From Flavobacteriales bacterium (GTDB taxonomy: Bacteria > Bacteroidota > Bacteroidia > Flavobacteriales_G > JALEGO01): a DNA stretch of 64,000 nucleotides. Under the pieces are notes generated by a model. It did not search any database, was not told where the DNA came from, and worked only from the letters and a program-made list of their open reading frames with translations. Both the position numbers and the translations under genes were made by a program. How positions within the stretch are numbered: the stretch's first letter is position 1; the number at the start of each line of letters is the position of its first letter. This document shows positions 32,601-41,677 of the stretch, piece by piece. The stretch is from positions 1 through 64,000 of the forward strand of contig JAHDEG010000006.1 in NCBI GenBank assembly GCA_020628935.1, read 5' to 3'.

Positions 32601-34791
32601 AATCATCAACCGACAAATTCTCATAAAACTTTGTACTAAACTGATTCAGAGAGCCAATTATTCCTAAATATGTTTGAGCAATAAATCCTACCGAACCTCT
32701 TTGTGGAGCTAAAATATATTCCTCACTTATACTTACTCCATCTTTACCATGTATATCACCTGACAAACAACCGTTTGAAAGCAAGAAGAAGTATTTTCCT
32801 TCATTATCGTAGTTTTCTGGACTATCAATGTTAATGTCAAAACTACCAGCCGAGGAATGCCCGAAAAAACTCATAAAATGAACACCTGAATTTACTAAAT
32901 CTTGAATAGAATCTGCTAAATTAAACTCAATGGGGTCTGCCGTAGATTTATAAAACTCAAATACTTTAGCGCCCATGTTTTGAGACTCAATAATATCTTG
33001 GTAATTATTTAGGTAATTTTTAAAAGTAACTTGCTCAGATACAGATGTTCCGCCTCCGAAATGAAGAACTCTTTTAATTCCTAACCTATCTTCAATATCA
33101 GTACTTTGAATTGCGTTTAAATTTTGATCGTACTGAATCACCTTATCTAAGTAATCCTGCACTTGTTCGTTAGTAGTTGCAGCTAATCTTCCGGTAGGAA
33201 TTGAAGGAGCGTCAGGAGTGCCATTAAAACCCTCAGTAAAAGAATTATCGCAAGCAGGCCAACTAAATGAGGGGATAAGATGATCATTAAAAATAGCCTG
33301 GTTATTTCTGTAGGTTTGGTCATCATCCATAATTGCTTTACCTACTAAAAACAATGATTTGGGTTTAGTTGTAAATGTATCCCAACAAAATTTGGTGAAA
33401 TTTCTAATTGATAGGGGGTGTTTTTTAATCCCGAAAGAAAATTGATCGTATAACTCGTCAATAATTACAAGCAGTGCAGTTGGCGTTGTGGTGTTTTTGT
33501 ACGCAACATAGTTTTCTGAGGCTAATCTTAAACTAGGATGCGTAATTAACAAAAAAGCATTTTGAGGATCTAAATTTTCGTAATTTGTAAAAAAACCAGA
33601 CTTCGTAACTGGCACTAAATCGGTAACTTGGTCTATCGTATTATTTGTAAAAAAGTAGCATATTTTATTATCTGATAAATTGCTTGAGGCCGGAATTTGA
33701 GCTTCGATTGTATTGCCAGACTGAACTGTTTTTACACGTTTACCGTCAGTTAAGTCATACACAAAACTAGAGGTATTACCACTGAAATTTTCTGCCTTTA
33801 AATAGTATGGATTTAAACCATTGTTAACCAATTCAATTTTAAATGTTTGCTTGTTTTCAAGGTCAAAAGAATGAGGGTACTTTGCAGAAACCCAGGCTAC
33901 AGTTTTACGCTGAGACCCATTACCCAAAGCTGGCACTAACTGAAAAGTAACATCCATTTGATTGTCAGAGTAATTATTAATTAAATACTCTTTTCTTATT
34001 GCCTTATGACCTACAAAAGATGTATCTAAAAAAGTAATTTGATTGCTCCCATAAGTACCGATTAAATTGTGGTTTAGAGGAGAAACTCCTACTGTTAAAT
34101 AACTTAGCTCAATAGGGTTACTGGTGCCTGAAACTATATTTTGCAAACTTAACGAGCTAGTTATAGATTGCGTACCTCCCACACTCATCGCTGAACTCAT
34201 AAAGCCTTCACCATATGTATAATAAGGGATATACTGCTGGCCCTGCTCCTTTCCGAAATAATAGGAGTTGGTGTAAGACACTGTTTCTTTATCGTAAAAA
34301 AAAGAGACTGGTGAGCCCGAAAAAGTTGTGTTAGTTACATTCTCTAATCGTTTGTTTGATAGCGTTGAGCCGAGTGTAATATAATAATAAGCTGTATCGG
34401 TAAATAGACTGTAAAAAGGATTGGTTTGTTGATCTGAAGTTCGGTACAGCATTGAATCTGCCCAACCATCATTCTTTTGAGCGTAAAACTCTACATAATC
34501 ATTGGCATCAAAACTGTTATCACTTTCTCCATCAATGTGTATAGGAACTTCTTTCCCTCGCCCAAATACTTGTATGTTCTTGGGGTTGATGTTGTTAATA
34601 TTAATTTGAGGGTTAAGTTGGTTTAAGCCAGCCTGTAAACTGTTGTAATTAATTCTATAAACCCCATCTTGTACAATCTTAAATTTTAAATATGGTTGTG
34701 TGTAATTAATCCACTCATTACCATATTGTTGAGACCACAGTGCAACAAAAAGAAATTGTGATACAAGTGTTAATAGTATATTTTTTTTCAT
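29680..34791 (-). CDS. porU2: T9SS sortase-like C25 peptidase, PorU2-like (long form)
   Basis: Signal peptide; C25/gingipain His and Cys motifs MSFFGHSSAG and LSNGCLSGDIHG; C-terminal NYPNPFSTRTKF...GRNITDFTWDGTDEFGDQLANGVYLYRV. Confidence 0.85.
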   Translation of the reverse strand: MKKNILLTLVSQFLFVALWSQQYGNEWINYTQPYLKFKIVQDGVYRINYNSLQAGLNQLNPQININNINPKNIQVFGRGKEVPIHIDGESDNSFDANDYVEFYAQKNDGWADSMLYRTSDQQTNPFYSLFTDTAYYYITLGSTLSNKRLENVTNTTFSGSPVSFFYDKETVSYTNSYYFGKEQGQQYIPYYTYGEGFMSSAMSVGGTQSITSSLSLQNIVSGTSNPIELSYLTVGVSPLNHNLIGTYGSNQITFLDTSFVGHKAIRKEYLINNYSDNQMDVTFQLVPALGNGSQRKTVAWVSAKYPHSFDLENKQTFKIELVNNGLNPYYLKAENFSGNTSSFVYDLTDGKRVKTVQSGNTIEAQIPASSNLSDNKICYFFTNNTIDQVTDLVPVTKSGFFTNYENLDPQNAFLLITHPSLRLASENYVAYKNTTTPTALLVIIDELYDQFSFGIKKHPLSIRNFTKFCWDTFTTKPKSLFLVGKAIMDDDQTYRNNQAIFNDHLIPSFSWPACDNSFTEGFNGTPDAPSIPTGRLAATTNEQVQDYLDKVIQYDQNLNAIQSTDIEDRLGIKRVLHFGGGTSVSEQVTFKNYLNNYQDIIESQNMGAKVFEFYKSTADPIEFNLADSIQDLVNSGVHFMSFFGHSSAGSFDINIDSPENYDNEGKYFFLLSNGCLSGDIHGKDGVSISEEYILAPQRGSVGFIAQTYLGIIGSLNQFSTKFYENLSVDDYNKSIGEAITNALQEMVNNNPSFSNIATALETTLHGDPSLKFSNTPKPDYAIISPPQLSFSPQEITTAIDSFEVNVLVSNQGKMDTSQFVVELTRNFPGGSDTVYTQFVSPVAYQKLVTFKLPVDVQNGIGLNTFSVSVDPSNLIDEHLEINNNINSTVAEATLFINSNDLIPVYPYNYAVIDELPVTLKASTSSPVLSEQQYIIQLDTTDTYSSSVMKQTIVSQLGGVVNWNPTFDVQTDSVVYFWRASPYFTNPDSLKWREHSFQYINNQRGWGQDHFHQFKNNSYSRLNYDRFERELRFDTTTASISCRNRIANNSFELDGVRFDVNGVEYGRNNCNLQPVFFVVVVDPQTLLPWEAAYITNTGDTINYPEFDFGNGNNLLEPNPNNCKNPNSANPEPSFRLRHYFSFLTTDQEQMDSLSSMLTNKIPDGHYVMVYTGGAQINFNSNPIISSSGVEQVFANMGSGAIDTLTDGTPWIFFAQKGDATTAKETVPQNSNSEIITLTANMKGADDQGSLSTDLIGPAFEWNELSWNFTNTELNNADSIQLQVLSPEGAELAGFNTLSGSISNLGNLVNVNEYPYIRLKATLGDEVTQYPAQNKYWRILYSEAPEAAIDQNTAYLLQSDSVFEGQTVKFAIAINNIGSVNMDSLLVNYQVINSNEVSEITYPKQDSLLIGETLLDTISISTFGKSGWNNLNMTVNPLGDTWQPEQYHFNNILRVPFYVIGDKTNPILDVTFDGNHILDGDIVSPNPSILITLKDENLFLLLDEDEDTANFDVFLINPSGESSRVNFYEGGVQILNYEKATEQNPVFSIEYSPKLLEDGVYKLRVQATDKSGNKSGDLDYLISFEVINRSTITQVMNYPNPFSTRTKFIFTLTGSEIPDVFKIQILSVSGRIVREITKNELGELKIGRNITDFTWDGTDEFGDQLANGVYLYRVITKINNETIETRETASDQYFKKGFGKMYLMR

Positions 34792-35861
34792 TTCCTTCTA
34801 TAGATGTCATACTTTAAGGAAAATACGTGAGAATATAATCCTGCAGACTGATCGCCAATATCTGTTAAAGCATAGTCAATACTAAATTGTTTAATTTGTA
34901 CACCAATTCCCGCATTAGGTTGAACTGTTGTAAACGAACGATTTCCGAGGTCATTTTTTTCTTTTTGAATGTTACCGATTCCTAGTCTTAAAAATACCAG
35001 CTTTTTATAATTAGCTTCAATACCTGCATGCGGATCTACACTTATTGGATCTGCTGAAACCAAAACATTTCTTTGCCCATCTGTTGTGAGATCTGTATTA
35101 ACTTCGGCTAATAACTCAAAGTTTTCACCTATTTGAAAATTATATGCTGCTCCCAAAATAACCCTTGGTAATGTAACCTCTGTTGAGTTTGTTGGAATTT
35201 CGTTTCCAGTAATCTGCCAAACTTCTTCTATCCTATCTGTTAATGAATATGACCAGGCGTTTACCGTAGTTGTAATATCTCTTGCAATCAGTCCAAATCT
35301 CCAATTGTTTTTTTGATATTGTGCCGAAACATCCACCCCAAACCCCCATGCTTTTGCTAGAGAACCTACTTTTCGGTGTATGACTTTAGCGGTTGCGCCT
35401 ACGCTTAAGCCGGGTGTTTTGAGCTTTCGCGCGTATGAAAATAAAAAACCGTAATCTGCTGCTGAAAAGGTGGTTATGTTGTCGTAATTAATATTTCCTG
35501 ATTCATCTATTAAATTAATTGTGTTTGGGATATCATCCACCCCAAAACGGATTACATTAGTTGAAAAACTAGATACAGAATCTATTTTAAAAGCGAAACC
35601 GCCATAATCAAACTTTGCAATGCCCGCAAAATACTCAGCATGCATGGCAGCTACTTGAACATCAGACTTAATATTAACTAACCCGGCAGGATTCCAATAA
35701 CCGGCAGATACATCATTAACAGTAGCTACGGTGGTATTAGATCTGCCCATTGCATTTGCACCAACTCCTATAGCCATAAACTCATTACTATATTTAGGAG
35801 CTTGAGCAAAACCAACCATTGTGATGGTGCTAAAAATAACAGAAAATAAGTGCTTATGCAT
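34788..35861 (-). CDS. PorV/PorQ-family outer-membrane beta-barrel protein
   Basis: APKYSNEFMAIGVGANAMGRSNTTVATVNDVSAGYWNPAGLVNI; 4-bp overlap with the PorU2-like gene. Confidence 0.88.
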   Translation of the reverse strand: MHKHLFSVIFSTITMVGFAQAPKYSNEFMAIGVGANAMGRSNTTVATVNDVSAGYWNPAGLVNIKSDVQVAAMHAEYFAGIAKFDYGGFAFKIDSVSSFSTNVIRFGVDDIPNTINLIDESGNINYDNITTFSAADYGFLFSYARKLKTPGLSVGATAKVIHRKVGSLAKAWGFGVDVSAQYQKNNWRFGLIARDITTTVNAWSYSLTDRIEEVWQITGNEIPTNSTEVTLPRVILGAAYNFQIGENFELLAEVNTDLTTDGQRNVLVSADPISVDPHAGIEANYKKLVFLRLGIGNIQKEKNDLGNRSFTTVQPNAGIGVQIKQFSIDYALTDIGDQSAGLYSHVFSLKYDIYRRK

Positions 35862-35928
35862 ATTGAGTTAATAATTAATCTAAATTAGTATTTATTTTAT
35901 TAACAGCAGATAGACTTAATAATTGTTT

Positions 35929-36666
35929 ATGATTCGTAGTTTTTTTCCAAACTTACTTACCTCACTAAATTTATTTTTTGGGATTGTTGGTATAATTTTA
36001 ACCCTAGAAGAGCAATTAACACTGGCTATAGTTTGTATTTTATTATCGGGGATAATGGATTTTTTTGACGGATTTGTAGCCAGATTAATGAAGGTAAGTG
36101 GGGATTTTGGGAAACAATTAGATTCGTTGGCAGATTGTGTGAGCTTTGGTGCTTTACCCGGTATTATTGCTTACAAGTTAATTACATTAAACCTTTCTTA
36201 CGATTATAACTTTCAAGATGTTTTTAAACTTGATGTTAATGCTTTTTTAGCACTCTCTGCATTCTTAATACCCGTATTTTCTGCTTTAAGACTAGCCAAG
36301 TTTAACTTAGACACCAGACAAAGTGATACATTTATTGGACTACCAACACCTGCCAATGCAATTTTCTGGTGTGGAATCATCCTAATTTATGATTATGATT
36401 TACCTAATTACGTTAATAGTTTTTCATTAGCAATAACGGCTGTAATTGTTAGCCTGCTCTTGATTTCGGAACTACCTTTGCTAGCTTTAAAGTTTAAAAA
36501 TTACTCTATTAAAGAGAATATGGTTAAATATATTTTCTTAGCCGGATGTATTGTTATCATTTTAATTTCTTTAGCAATGCGGAAATGGTATTTTAGCTTT
36601 TCTATTGTAATTATTTGGTATGTGATAATATCGCTGGTAAATAAAATGATGTTAAAAAAGGTTTAA
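35929..36666 (+). CDS. pssA: CDP-diacylglycerol--serine O-phosphatidyltransferase
   Basis: CDP-alcohol phosphatidyltransferase motif SGIMDFFDGFVARLMKVSGDFGKQLDSLADCVSFG. Confidence 0.93.
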   Translation: MIRSFFPNLLTSLNLFFGIVGIILTLEEQLTLAIVCILLSGIMDFFDGFVARLMKVSGDFGKQLDSLADCVSFGALPGIIAYKLITLNLSYDYNFQDVFKLDVNAFLALSAFLIPVFSALRLAKFNLDTRQSDTFIGLPTPANAIFWCGIILIYDYDLPNYVNSFSLAITAVIVSLLLISELPLLALKFKNYSIKENMVKYIFLAGCIVIILISLAMRKWYFSFSIVIIWYVIISLVNKMMLKKV

Positions 36667-36686
36667 CTTTTACATGTGTAATAACG

Positions 36687-36944
36687 ATGGAATTTATAGC
36701 CAAAATAAACATACTACCGCGTAAAGAAATACTTGACCCACAAGGTAAAGCGGTTAATAAAATCATAAGCCAACTAATAGTTAATCAAATATATGACCTA
36801 AGAATTGGCAAACGAATTGAGTTAACAATTAACGCTTCAGATAAAATAAATGCTCGCACAATAGTAGATGACTTATGCAAAAAATTATTAGTTAATTCAA
36901 TTACGGAAAGTTATGAGATAGAAATTAAGGAACTATTAAACTAG
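36687..36944 (+). CDS. purS: Phosphoribosylformylglycinamidine synthase subunit PurS
   Basis: 85 aa; MEFIAKINILPRKEILDPQGKAV...IGKRIELTI...DDLCKKLLVNSITESYEIEI fits the PurS pattern. Confidence 0.82.
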   Translation: MEFIAKINILPRKEILDPQGKAVNKIISQLIVNQIYDLRIGKRIELTINASDKINARTIVDDLCKKLLVNSITESYEIEIKELLN

Positions 36945-37267
36945 TTTAGTTTACCGTTACTTTTATGTCTGTCTTTATCTCTATTTGTTTTTTTTTCTAT
37001 GTTTTTTAGAAAAGCGGCTTCAAGGTTTACTCCTGTTTGATTGGCTATACATGTTAATACGAAAAATACATCTGCTAACTCGTCTGACAATTCGTTTTTA
37101 GAATCTGAAGGCTTTAAGCTTTGCTCTCCGTACTTCCTTGCCATTATCCGAGCTACTTCTCCAACCTCCTCCATTAATATTGCAGTGTTGGTTAATTCGT
37201 TAAAATATCTAACTCCGTATTTCTTAATCCAATCATCAACTACGGTTTGTGCTTCTGATATTTTCAT
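36941..37267 (-). CDS. MazG-like nucleotide pyrophosphohydrolase
   Basis: LMEEVGEVARIMARKYGEQ...SDELADVFFVLTCIANQTGVNLEAAF (EEVGE / ELADVFF motifs). Confidence 0.92.
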   Translation of the reverse strand: MKISEAQTVVDDWIKKYGVRYFNELTNTAILMEEVGEVARIMARKYGEQSLKPSDSKNELSDELADVFFVLTCIANQTGVNLEAAFLKNIEKKTNRDKDRHKSNGKLN

Positions 37268-37283
37268 AGTATTGTAAAATAAA

Positions 37284-37303
37284 AAGGCCGCTTAAGCGGC
37301 CTT
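37284..37303 (-). terminator. Terminator after the DUF4412-like gene
   Basis: Perfect 20-bp palindrome AAGGCCGCTTAAGCGGCCTT with minus-strand U tract. Confidence 0.88.
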
Positions 37304-37327
37304 AATTCTTTTATGATTTATTCTTTT

Positions 37328-37969
37328 TTATTTTTCGAATTTAACGTAGTTAGAAGGTATTTCGAAAAGAGAATCTTCAACTGATTTTTCCTCAATTTTC
37401 TCAGCTTCTAAGCTCATTCTAACGCTACCGTCCATCCCTTTTTCTGTGCCTTTAGTTGTGAACCTTCCGTCAATACCAGGAACTTCTAACCAATATTTTG
37501 AAAGACGATCTTTTCTGTTAAGTGTTCTTAACATAGCCTCAAAAAAGCTAAACTTTGTTTCATCTGTAACCCAATAAGAAACAATTGTAGACTCCATTTT
37601 ACTCATTACAACCCATTCAGTACAATCGTAACCAACCATCTTTTGCTTTTTGCTTGTTTTAGTTACTTGAGGCGTTACTTTAACAGGTGGTTTATTATTA
37701 GTGGCATCCATGTATAGCTTTCTATCAGGACTTAAAGCTGTAACCATGTCTTTTTTAGTGTCAATTAACATAATACCTTTTACCTTACCTTCTGGGCCAA
37801 ACTCGTCAATACGCACCTTTGATCCCTTAACGTAATAAGTATATTTTGTAATTTCTGATCCTTTTACTTTTTTAAAGTCTATAACCCCTTCAAATTGAGC
37901 GTTAGCCGAAGTTGTTAAAGCAATAAAAGCAGTTACAACCAGTGTTTTTAATGTTATTAATTTTTTCAT
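37328..37969 (-). CDS. Secreted DUF4412-like protein
   Basis: Signal peptide MKKLITLKTLVVTAFIALTTSANAQFEG; KGSKVRIDEFGPEGKVKGIMLIDTKKDMVTALSPDRKLYM; start moved from the longest-ORF start. Confidence 0.75.
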   Translation of the reverse strand: MKKLITLKTLVVTAFIALTTSANAQFEGVIDFKKVKGSEITKYTYYVKGSKVRIDEFGPEGKVKGIMLIDTKKDMVTALSPDRKLYMDATNNKPPVKVTPQVTKTSKKQKMVGYDCTEWVVMSKMESTIVSYWVTDETKFSFFEAMLRTLNRKDRLSKYWLEVPGIDGRFTTKGTEKGMDGSVRMSLEAEKIEEKSVEDSLFEIPSNYVKFEK

Positions 37970-38141
37970 TTTATTCAGTTTAATGTTACTAAAATAAGTA
38001 TTTACTTGAACTATAAAGCAATTACCCTGCCAAATATTTAGTGAAACACCAAAGTTTATCACTAAATATGTATCTAGAAAATTAAACGATTATAATAGCA
38101 TAAGGTTAATGATATGTTTAATTAGTTTTAGTTTAATTAGT

Positions 38142-38149
38142 TACATTTG
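38142..38149 (+). promoter_or_regulatory. -7 promoter element TACATTTG upstream of hpt
   Basis: Exact TAnnTTTG match; overlaps the TTG codon used by the longest-ORF call. Confidence 0.5.
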
Positions 38150-38164
38150 CAAAAGCCTTTTTTT

Positions 38165-38704
38165 ATGAGAGACGTACAACTGCACGATAAAACCTTTAAA
38201 ACACTCATATCTGAAGGGGCTCTGAGCGAAAAAATATCATTAGTTGCCAAAAAAATAAATATTGATTATAAAGGCAAATGCCCGATAGTTATTGTTGTTT
38301 TAAATGGAGCTTTTATGTTCGCCTCGGATTTAGTAAAGCTTTGCACTTTTGACATGAAGCTAGTTTTTACTAAGCTATCTTCTTATCACGGAACAGAAAG
38401 CTCTGGAGAAATAAAAGAAATCATTGGTATAGATTTAAACCTTCTAACCGGTGAAGACATAATACTTATAGAGGATATTGTTGATACCGGAGGAACAATT
38501 AGCTACTTACATAATCAAGTTTCTAAAGCTAATCCAAAGAGTATTTCTGTTGCAACATTACTTTATAAACCAGATGCATATAAAAAAGACATTAAAATTG
38601 ATTATATAGTTGAATCTATTGCTAACAAATTCGTTGTTGGGTATGGGTTAGATTATGATGAATTAGGCAGAAACCTATCAGATATTTATGTTTTAAAGGA
38701 TTAA
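38165..38704 (+). CDS. hpt: Hypoxanthine phosphoribosyltransferase
   Basis: VVLNGAFMFASDLVKL, IILIEDIVDTGGTISYL (PRPP motif), FVVGYGLDYDELGRNLSDIYVL. Confidence 0.95.
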   Translation: MRDVQLHDKTFKTLISEGALSEKISLVAKKINIDYKGKCPIVIVVLNGAFMFASDLVKLCTFDMKLVFTKLSSYHGTESSGEIKEIIGIDLNLLTGEDIILIEDIVDTGGTISYLHNQVSKANPKSISVATLLYKPDAYKKDIKIDYIVESIANKFVVGYGLDYDELGRNLSDIYVLKD

Positions 38705-38706
38705 GT

Positions 38707-39540
38707 ATGAGATTTATATCCCCACTAATATTATTTTTTTTCATCAATAATACACTAATTTCACAACAAGTTGGAACGAGTGCCCAATCTGAAGGTCTTG
38801 GTGGAATTACCACGGTTATATATAATGAATTTTCTGCTATTAACAATCCTGCAACCTTAGCTGAAAACAACTCATTTAGCATTGGATTAAACGTAAAAAG
38901 CCTTTATTTAATTAATGATTTACAATCTGGAATATTATCAACTAGCATACCTTTAAAAAATGGAGCTATCGGAGCTTATGTTAATACTTGGGGCATAGAT
39001 CAATTTTTGAACTTCACAACCGGTATTTCTTATGGACAAAAAATAAACTCTAACATTTCTATTGGCGTCTCTACCTACTTTAGAAACATTAGTTTTGGGC
39101 AGCCATACCTTAATTTCAAAAGACTGGGAGCTAATATTGGGTTAACGTATAAGCCTATTGATAATTTTACTATTGGAATTTCTTTCTCAGACTTCATTGG
39201 AGCTAATTTAATAGAATCTGATACACAAGCATCTGAAAATTTATTTTTAGGGAGAGTTGGTGTAAAATACCAAATCTCAGAAAAAGTTTTTGCTATGCTC
39301 GAAGTTGAAGAAAGCGTTAGATATACTACTAGAATTAGGATTGGAGTAGGTTACAAGATCTCCAATTCGTTTACCGTAAGAGGTGGTATTGGTCTTCAAC
39401 CGCAAGAATTGAGCTTTGGAATAGCGTATACTCCAACTAATCTAAAACTAAACATTTCTAATATGTTTCATTCTGTTTTAGGGCATTCACCTTCTTTATC
39501 ATTGGGATACGTATCAAATAAAAATCAAAAAGGTGAATAA
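38707..39540 (+). CDS. PorV/PorQ-like outer-membrane barrel protein
   Basis: Signal peptide; QVGTSAQSEGLGGITTVIYNEFSAINNPATLAENNSFSIGL; repeated amphipathic strands. Confidence 0.7.
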   Translation: MRFISPLILFFFINNTLISQQVGTSAQSEGLGGITTVIYNEFSAINNPATLAENNSFSIGLNVKSLYLINDLQSGILSTSIPLKNGAIGAYVNTWGIDQFLNFTTGISYGQKINSNISIGVSTYFRNISFGQPYLNFKRLGANIGLTYKPIDNFTIGISFSDFIGANLIESDTQASENLFLGRVGVKYQISEKVFAMLEVEESVRYTTRIRIGVGYKISNSFTVRGGIGLQPQELSFGIAYTPTNLKLNISNMFHSVLGHSPSLSLGYVSNKNQKGE

Positions 39541-41611
39541 GCTATTTAAGACGTTTGTCATATCAGCTGTATTCATATTTAGTTTCAGTTATTTAAGCTT
39601 TTCTCAAAAAATTAAAAGCCTTGAACTACCTCCGCTATTACAGCAAAAAATAGAGGATATTTTAGAAAACAGCGAGACAGGAGAAATTGATGCACTTGCG
39701 CTGCAAAATAACTTATATGGTTATTTAGAATTTCCTTTAGATATAAACAAGGCCTCAAGAGAAGAGCTAAACGAACTCATCCTTTTAAACGATATGCAAA
39801 TTCTCCAATTAAAAAAACACATTGCTGATAATGGTCCATTACTAGAAAAATATGAGTTACAAGCTGTGGAAGGATTTGACTTAGCAACTATTCAAGCAAT
39901 TTTGCCTTTTATCACAATTGCTGGTAATAATGGTTTAAAAGAAGAATTACAAGGGAGGATATCTCAAGAGGCAGTAGTCACTTACAGAAGACTACTTGAA
40001 AAACAAGAAGGCTTTAGTGTAAATATTGATGAAAGTAGGCGGTATTTAGGAGATCCAAATTATTTATCGTTTAGATATAACGTTAAAACACGTAGGTTAA
40101 GTGCTGGATTCGTAGCTGAAAAAGATGCAGGAGAACAATTAATTAATCCAAAAAATAAGGTTGGTGTAGATTATTTATCGGGCTATGTATTTGCAAAAAA
40201 CATTGGAATCTTTAAACGAGTTGCATTGGGTGATTATAAGCTTGAGTTTGGTCAAGGATTAAGTGTTTGGACATCTAGAGCATTTGGTAAAACAGCCGAT
40301 ATTTATAGTGTAAAGAGAAATACTAATACCATTGATCCGTTTAGGTCTATAGACGGTAATCCTTTTATGCGAGGTGCAGCGGCAATGATTAGAAATAATA
40401 AGTGGGAAATCACACCTTTTATTTCATACAATAGCTATGATGCAACAGTTAATAATGTTGAGACAGATAGCTCAATTTTTGGTCTTGATAACGATATTCA
40501 GTTTAGCTCCTTTTATTCTAATGGCTTTCATCGTACAGAAGCAGAATTAAATAAGAAGAATAATGTAAATATTTTGCATGCAGGAGTAATACCCAAGTAC
40601 AAGTTTAATAGTGGTTCAGTAAGTTTATTAGCTGCAAACCGAACGATATTAAACGGCACTTTCACTCCAAGAATAGATAAATTCAACACCTTTGCTGTTG
40701 ATAGTACAAAAAACTCAACTCAACTAGCTTTATCTTATGACTATATTTGGAAAAATATACTTTTCTTCGGAGAAGCATCAAGAAACTTAAATGGAGGACT
40801 AGGGTTAATTCAAGGAGCTATTATTAGTTTAGACCCTAAATTAAATTTAATATTTCATTATAGAGACTATGCAAGAAACTTCATTTCATTTGTATCAAAT
40901 CCTATTAGAGAAGTCTCAAACACATCAGAAAGAGGCTTATATACGGGTTTAGAATTACAAATAACTAAAGGCATCTCATTTAGCGGTTATTACGACTACT
41001 TTAATAATACATGGCCAACAAGAAGCAATTACGGTGTTAATGGTGGATATGAATATTTAGCTCAATTAAATTTTATTAAATCTAAAAAAACGACTTTCTA
41101 CATCCGTTATAGGGAAGAACAAAAAAGAAGGAATAATAACATCAGCAATTTTGCAAACTCAGATTTACAAACTAGGAGAAACTTAAGATTTCATTTACAA
41201 ACAAAACCAAGTGAAACGTTTGTGTTAAAAACCCGGATTGAATTTAGCGACTTTAATTTTCTTGAAGATATAAGCAAAGGTGTATTATTATATCAAGACT
41301 TAAATTTTAGCCCATTAAATAGTAATTTTTCATACACATTTAGGTATGCACTTTTTGATACAGATGATTTTAATTCAAGAATTTATGCTTACGAAAATGA
41401 TGTTTTGTATTCTTTCTCTGTTCCAGCATACTACTCTAAGGGCAGCAGAGTATATGGTATGATTAACTGTAGAATTGGTAGAAATATAAAACTGCAAGTT
41501 AGGTTAAGCCAAACCCTATATGAAGACCGAAATACCATTGGTAGTGGTTTAACCGAAATACAAGACAACTCTAGAACAGACCTAAGAACTGTTTTAAAAA
41601 TTAAATTCTAG
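39533..41611 (+). CDS. Outer-membrane beta-barrel protein with N-terminal ComEA-like helix-hairpin-helix region
   Basis: Signal peptide; FPLDINKASREELNELILLNDMQILQLKKHIADNGPLLEKYELQAVEGFDLATIQAILPFI; beta-rich remainder; 8-bp overlap with upstream gene. Confidence 0.78.
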   Translation: MNKLFKTFVISAVFIFSFSYLSFSQKIKSLELPPLLQQKIEDILENSETGEIDALALQNNLYGYLEFPLDINKASREELNELILLNDMQILQLKKHIADNGPLLEKYELQAVEGFDLATIQAILPFITIAGNNGLKEELQGRISQEAVVTYRRLLEKQEGFSVNIDESRRYLGDPNYLSFRYNVKTRRLSAGFVAEKDAGEQLINPKNKVGVDYLSGYVFAKNIGIFKRVALGDYKLEFGQGLSVWTSRAFGKTADIYSVKRNTNTIDPFRSIDGNPFMRGAAAMIRNNKWEITPFISYNSYDATVNNVETDSSIFGLDNDIQFSSFYSNGFHRTEAELNKKNNVNILHAGVIPKYKFNSGSVSLLAANRTILNGTFTPRIDKFNTFAVDSTKNSTQLALSYDYIWKNILFFGEASRNLNGGLGLIQGAIISLDPKLNLIFHYRDYARNFISFVSNPIREVSNTSERGLYTGLELQITKGISFSGYYDYFNNTWPTRSNYGVNGGYEYLAQLNFIKSKKTTFYIRYREEQKRRNNNISNFANSDLQTRRNLRFHLQTKPSETFVLKTRIEFSDFNFLEDISKGVLLYQDLNFSPLNSNFSYTFRYALFDTDDFNSRIYAYENDVLYSFSVPAYYSKGSRVYGMINCRIGRNIKLQVRLSQTLYEDRNTIGSGLTEIQDNSRTDLRTVLKIKF

Positions 41612-41647
41612 TCGTTTTTCAAATTTAGAGGTTATTACTATATCTCT

Positions 41648-41655
41648 TATATTTG
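41648..41655 (+). promoter_or_regulatory. -7 promoter element TATATTTG upstream of lpxD
   Basis: Exact TAnnTTTG match about 23 bp before the lpxD ATG. Confidence 0.5.
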
Positions 41656-41677
41656 CCAACTTATACAATACTTGAAA

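Noticed and set aside
37970-38062. N-terminal extension MINFGVSLNIWQGNCF... of the DUF4412-like protein
   Set aside because: The downstream Met starts a good signal peptide (MKKLITLKTLVVTAFIALTTSANAQ); the extension is likely untranslated.
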